Source of the DNA: Melanocharis versteri
Lineage: Eukaryota; Chordata; Aves; Passeriformes; Melanocharitidae
Reading direction: 5' to 3'
Assembly (NCBI GenBank): GCA_013397845.1
Contig: VZTG01001883.1
Span: 310,001-374,000, forward strand
Length of the DNA stretch: 64,000 nt
This document shows positions 62,517-64,000 of this stretch, one piece after another. Each line of letters starts with the position of its first letter. Position 1 is the first letter of the stretch. A model generated the notes under the pieces. That model had not been told where the DNA came from. It ran no database searches and was given only the letters and a program-made list of their open reading frames with translations. The position numbers and the translations under genes are program-made.

Positions 62517-62707
62517 GTATATACACTATGTGTTTGACCTTGGAAATGGACCTAATGTTATCAAAGGCAACAGTGATCGTCCTCTGAATGACAACCAATG
62601 GCACAATGTCGTCATCACCAGAGATAACAGTAACACACACAGCCTAAAGGTGGACACTAAGGTGGTCACTCAGGTTATCAACGGTGCCAAAAATCTGGAT
62701 CTTAAAG
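62517..62707 (+). CDS. NRXN3: Neurexin-3 exon, LNS5 core
   Basis: A 191-nt exon with acceptor TTTACAG ending at 62516 and donor GTAAAC at 62708. It enters in phase 2 and leaves in phase 1. It encodes YIHYVFDLGNGPNVIKG, then the LNS strand LNDNQWHNVVITRD, then NTHSLKVDTKVVTQVING and AKNLDLKG. LNDNQWHNVVITRD is the LNS5 counterpart of [14 protein letters not shown] in the 54382 exon, showing the repeated LNS fold. The residues fit NRXN3 closely. The exon is asymmetric (2-1) and so is its upstream neighbour (1-2); skipping either alone would shift the frame, while skipping both would not. The reading frame runs open past the donor for about 50 codons to a stop at 62857-62859. Confidence 0.97.
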
Positions 62708-63205
62708 GTAAACTCTACAAGATTGACAGTTTCCCCCTTTATTCTTGCAGGGCTCAACTAGTGAACAAAAGAAAGCTTATAGTAACCATGCATTACAGAA
62801 CAGTAAATCTGGACTTCGTGTATTTTGGCTTTCAAATTAATTTATCTCTTTTTGTTTGAAAACTTCTTGTAGCAGAATAGTTTGTCATATTTTGCTTTTT
62901 CAGAAATTGTCATTTTGTGGTTTTTCCTAGTTAGGTAGCAGTTACAACTGGGATTATTCAGGGGTTTTGTGAAGGGTTTTTGTTTGGTATTTTTGGTTCA
63001 TTTTGTTTTTGTTTTGGTTGGTTGCTTTGTTTTGGAGTTTACAGAAGCAGGAAGCAGAAATGACTTCTTGCACAATATGTTGCTCTGTTTTTAACGTTTT
63101 CTGAACGTGTGTTCACTTTGCATTATTCACTTTTGGTGGCAAGAAAAGTGACTCTAGAAGGTGGTAACCTTTTTCTTCTTGTATGTTTACCCCCCTCTCC
63201 TCTAG
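62708..63205 (+). other. NRXN3: NRXN3 intron, 498 bp
   Basis: A short phase 1 intron with GTAAAC donor and CTCCTCTAG acceptor. The neurexin frame stays open for about 50 codons into it before a stop at 62857-62859. A T/G-rich low-complexity tract occupies about 62960-63038. A second acceptor-like site (TTATTCTTGCAG, ending 62750) lies too close to the donor to define an intron with it. Confidence 0.95.
62960..63038. repeat. T/G-rich low-complexity tract in the 498-bp intron
   Basis: GGGGTTTTGTGAAGGGTTTT, followed by TTTTGTTTTTGTTTTGGTTG, about 170 nt before the last exon's acceptor. Confidence 0.85.
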
Positions 63206-63379
63206 GTGATCTCTACATTGCTGGCCTAGCTCAAGGCATGTATAGCAACCTGCCAAAGCTTGTGGCCTCACGTGATGGATTTCAGGGCTGTCTAGCATCT
63301 GTGGACTTGAATGGGCGTCTGCCTGACCTTATCAACGATGCTCTGCACCGCAGTGGGCAGATTGAGCGTGGATGTGAAG
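63206..63379 (+). CDS. NRXN3: Neurexin-3 exon, end of LNS5 up to the EGF-C boundary
   Basis: A 174-nt exon after the pyrimidine-rich acceptor CCCCCCTCTCCTCTAG (ending 63205), with donor GTATGA at 63380. It encodes [37 protein letters not shown] and [19 protein letters not shown], ending [21 protein letters not shown] is the conserved last strand of an LNS domain; the Cys in GC-LASVD and the Cys in ERGCEG are the expected C-terminal LNS disulfide pair. In neurexins the next residues open EGF-C; that exon lies outside the window. [19 protein letters not shown] and DALHRSGQ are NRXN3-type. Both ends are phase 1, so skipping would be in frame but would remove the disulfide. The frame is open for 48 further codons past the donor (stop ending 63525). 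Confidence 0.97.
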
Positions 63380-64000
63380 GTATGATTTATTTCAGAGAGG
63401 TTCCCCTCTCCAGCACTCACTTCATACTTCGTTGTTGCACTCTGTGCATCTACTTGTTTACATTACTATCCATTTCATTGGTTTGCTTCCATTGCAATAT
63501 CCTTCACTGCACTTATGTCTACTAAAGGCCGCTTAAGGATTGCTTGTTTCTGTGAGTGGCTTAGCAGCTCTTTTCTTATATGCTCCATCCCCTAGGAGTT
63601 GGTACCTTCAGTAGCAGGAAAGGATGGTACTAGGGGATGGACTACGACTTACTAGTAGTTTTCTCAGAGTGGTTTATTAGCGTTACAGTAGTCTTAAAAT
63701 GCTTTGGAAGATGTTTTGATCATTCAGTTCATTTGTGCTTCAGAGCATCCTTTCTTGGGATCCACAGAAGTAAGTATTTTGAAGAACAAATAGAGACAGG
63801 GGAAATGGAAGGTAGAAGGAGCTGAAGGGTAAAGATTGGACTGAAAGAGGAGTTAATTTTTGAAGAGGTAGGCCTCCAGTGAAAGCACTGGAGGCATTGC
63901 CTCTTCTGCCAGGAAAACATTTCTCTTTAGTAGTTTCTCTTTTCCAGCCAGTTTAGAAATAAGTGGGATGAGACACTTTTTGAAGCATGTAAATAGTAGT
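63380..64000 (+). other. NRXN3: Start of the next NRXN3 intron (runs off the window)
   Basis: A phase 1 donor GTATGA opens an intron whose acceptor is outside the window; the next exon should encode EGF-C. The first 146 bases keep the neurexin frame open and would encode a Cys- and Leu-rich hydrophobic stretch ([19 protein letters not shown]) before a stop ending at 63525. No other feature seen. Confidence 0.9.

Noticed and set aside
1..64000. CRISPR arrays, operons, tRNA or rRNA genes, prokaryotic mobile systems
   Set aside because: The sequence is a vertebrate gene with spliceosomal introns and CR1 repeats. No regular spaced repeats, tRNA box sequences or rRNA stretches were seen.

Overview
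The window is AT-rich vertebrate DNA, almost certainly from a bird. Two things point there: CR1 non-LTR retrotransposons, one ending in the avian-type ATTCTATGATTCTG tail at 34807-34820, and LTR-retroelement sequence of a kind I recognise from bird genomes. A solo LTR at 7840-8379 resembles a family I associate with non-galliform birds, but I cannot name a species.

The only protein-coding gene I can support is a neurexin on the + strand. Four consecutive exons lie at 54382-54501, 60749-61130, 62517-62707 and 63206-63379. They are bounded by canonical AG/GT sites, keep one reading frame (867 nt, 289 codons' worth), and encode the end of the LNS4 (laminin-neurexin-sex hormone binding globulin) domain and all of LNS5. 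They stop where EGF-C should begin, beyond the window. Paralogue-specific residues ([45 protein letters not shown]) fit NRXN3, not NRXN1 or NRXN2. The fragment belongs to the long alpha-neurexin, a presynaptic adhesion receptor; the beta promoter would be expected further 3'.

Positions 1-54381 are best read as one very large intron upstream of exon 54382. In neurexins this is where the small alternative SS3 exon sits, but I could not find an SS3 exon here. The intron holds several CR1 fragments of different ages and orientations (1012-1545, 11690-12600 minus, 18430-18620, 22430-23565, 34070-34820, 40603-40680 minus), one solo LTR, one diverged 160-170 bp direct repeat pair about 1.06 kb apart (44407-44566 and 45467-45637), and many A/C- or T/G-rich low-complexity tracts. 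The intron after exon 54382 (6.2 kb) carries a second LTR-retroelement-like repeat (about 58935-59725) with an internal 37-bp tandem duplication, and a good CTCF-like motif at 56093-56107. The last introns are short (1386 and 498 bp).

I found no operon, CRISPR array, tRNA, rRNA or evidence of an unknown multi-gene system. The observations most worth checking are regulatory or structural: paired CACGTG E-boxes, a cluster of inverted repeats, a perfect 11-bp hairpin, the CTCF-like site, the missing SS3 exon, exons that can be skipped in frame, intron-retention reading frames, and a minus-strand small ORF ending in a strong splice donor.
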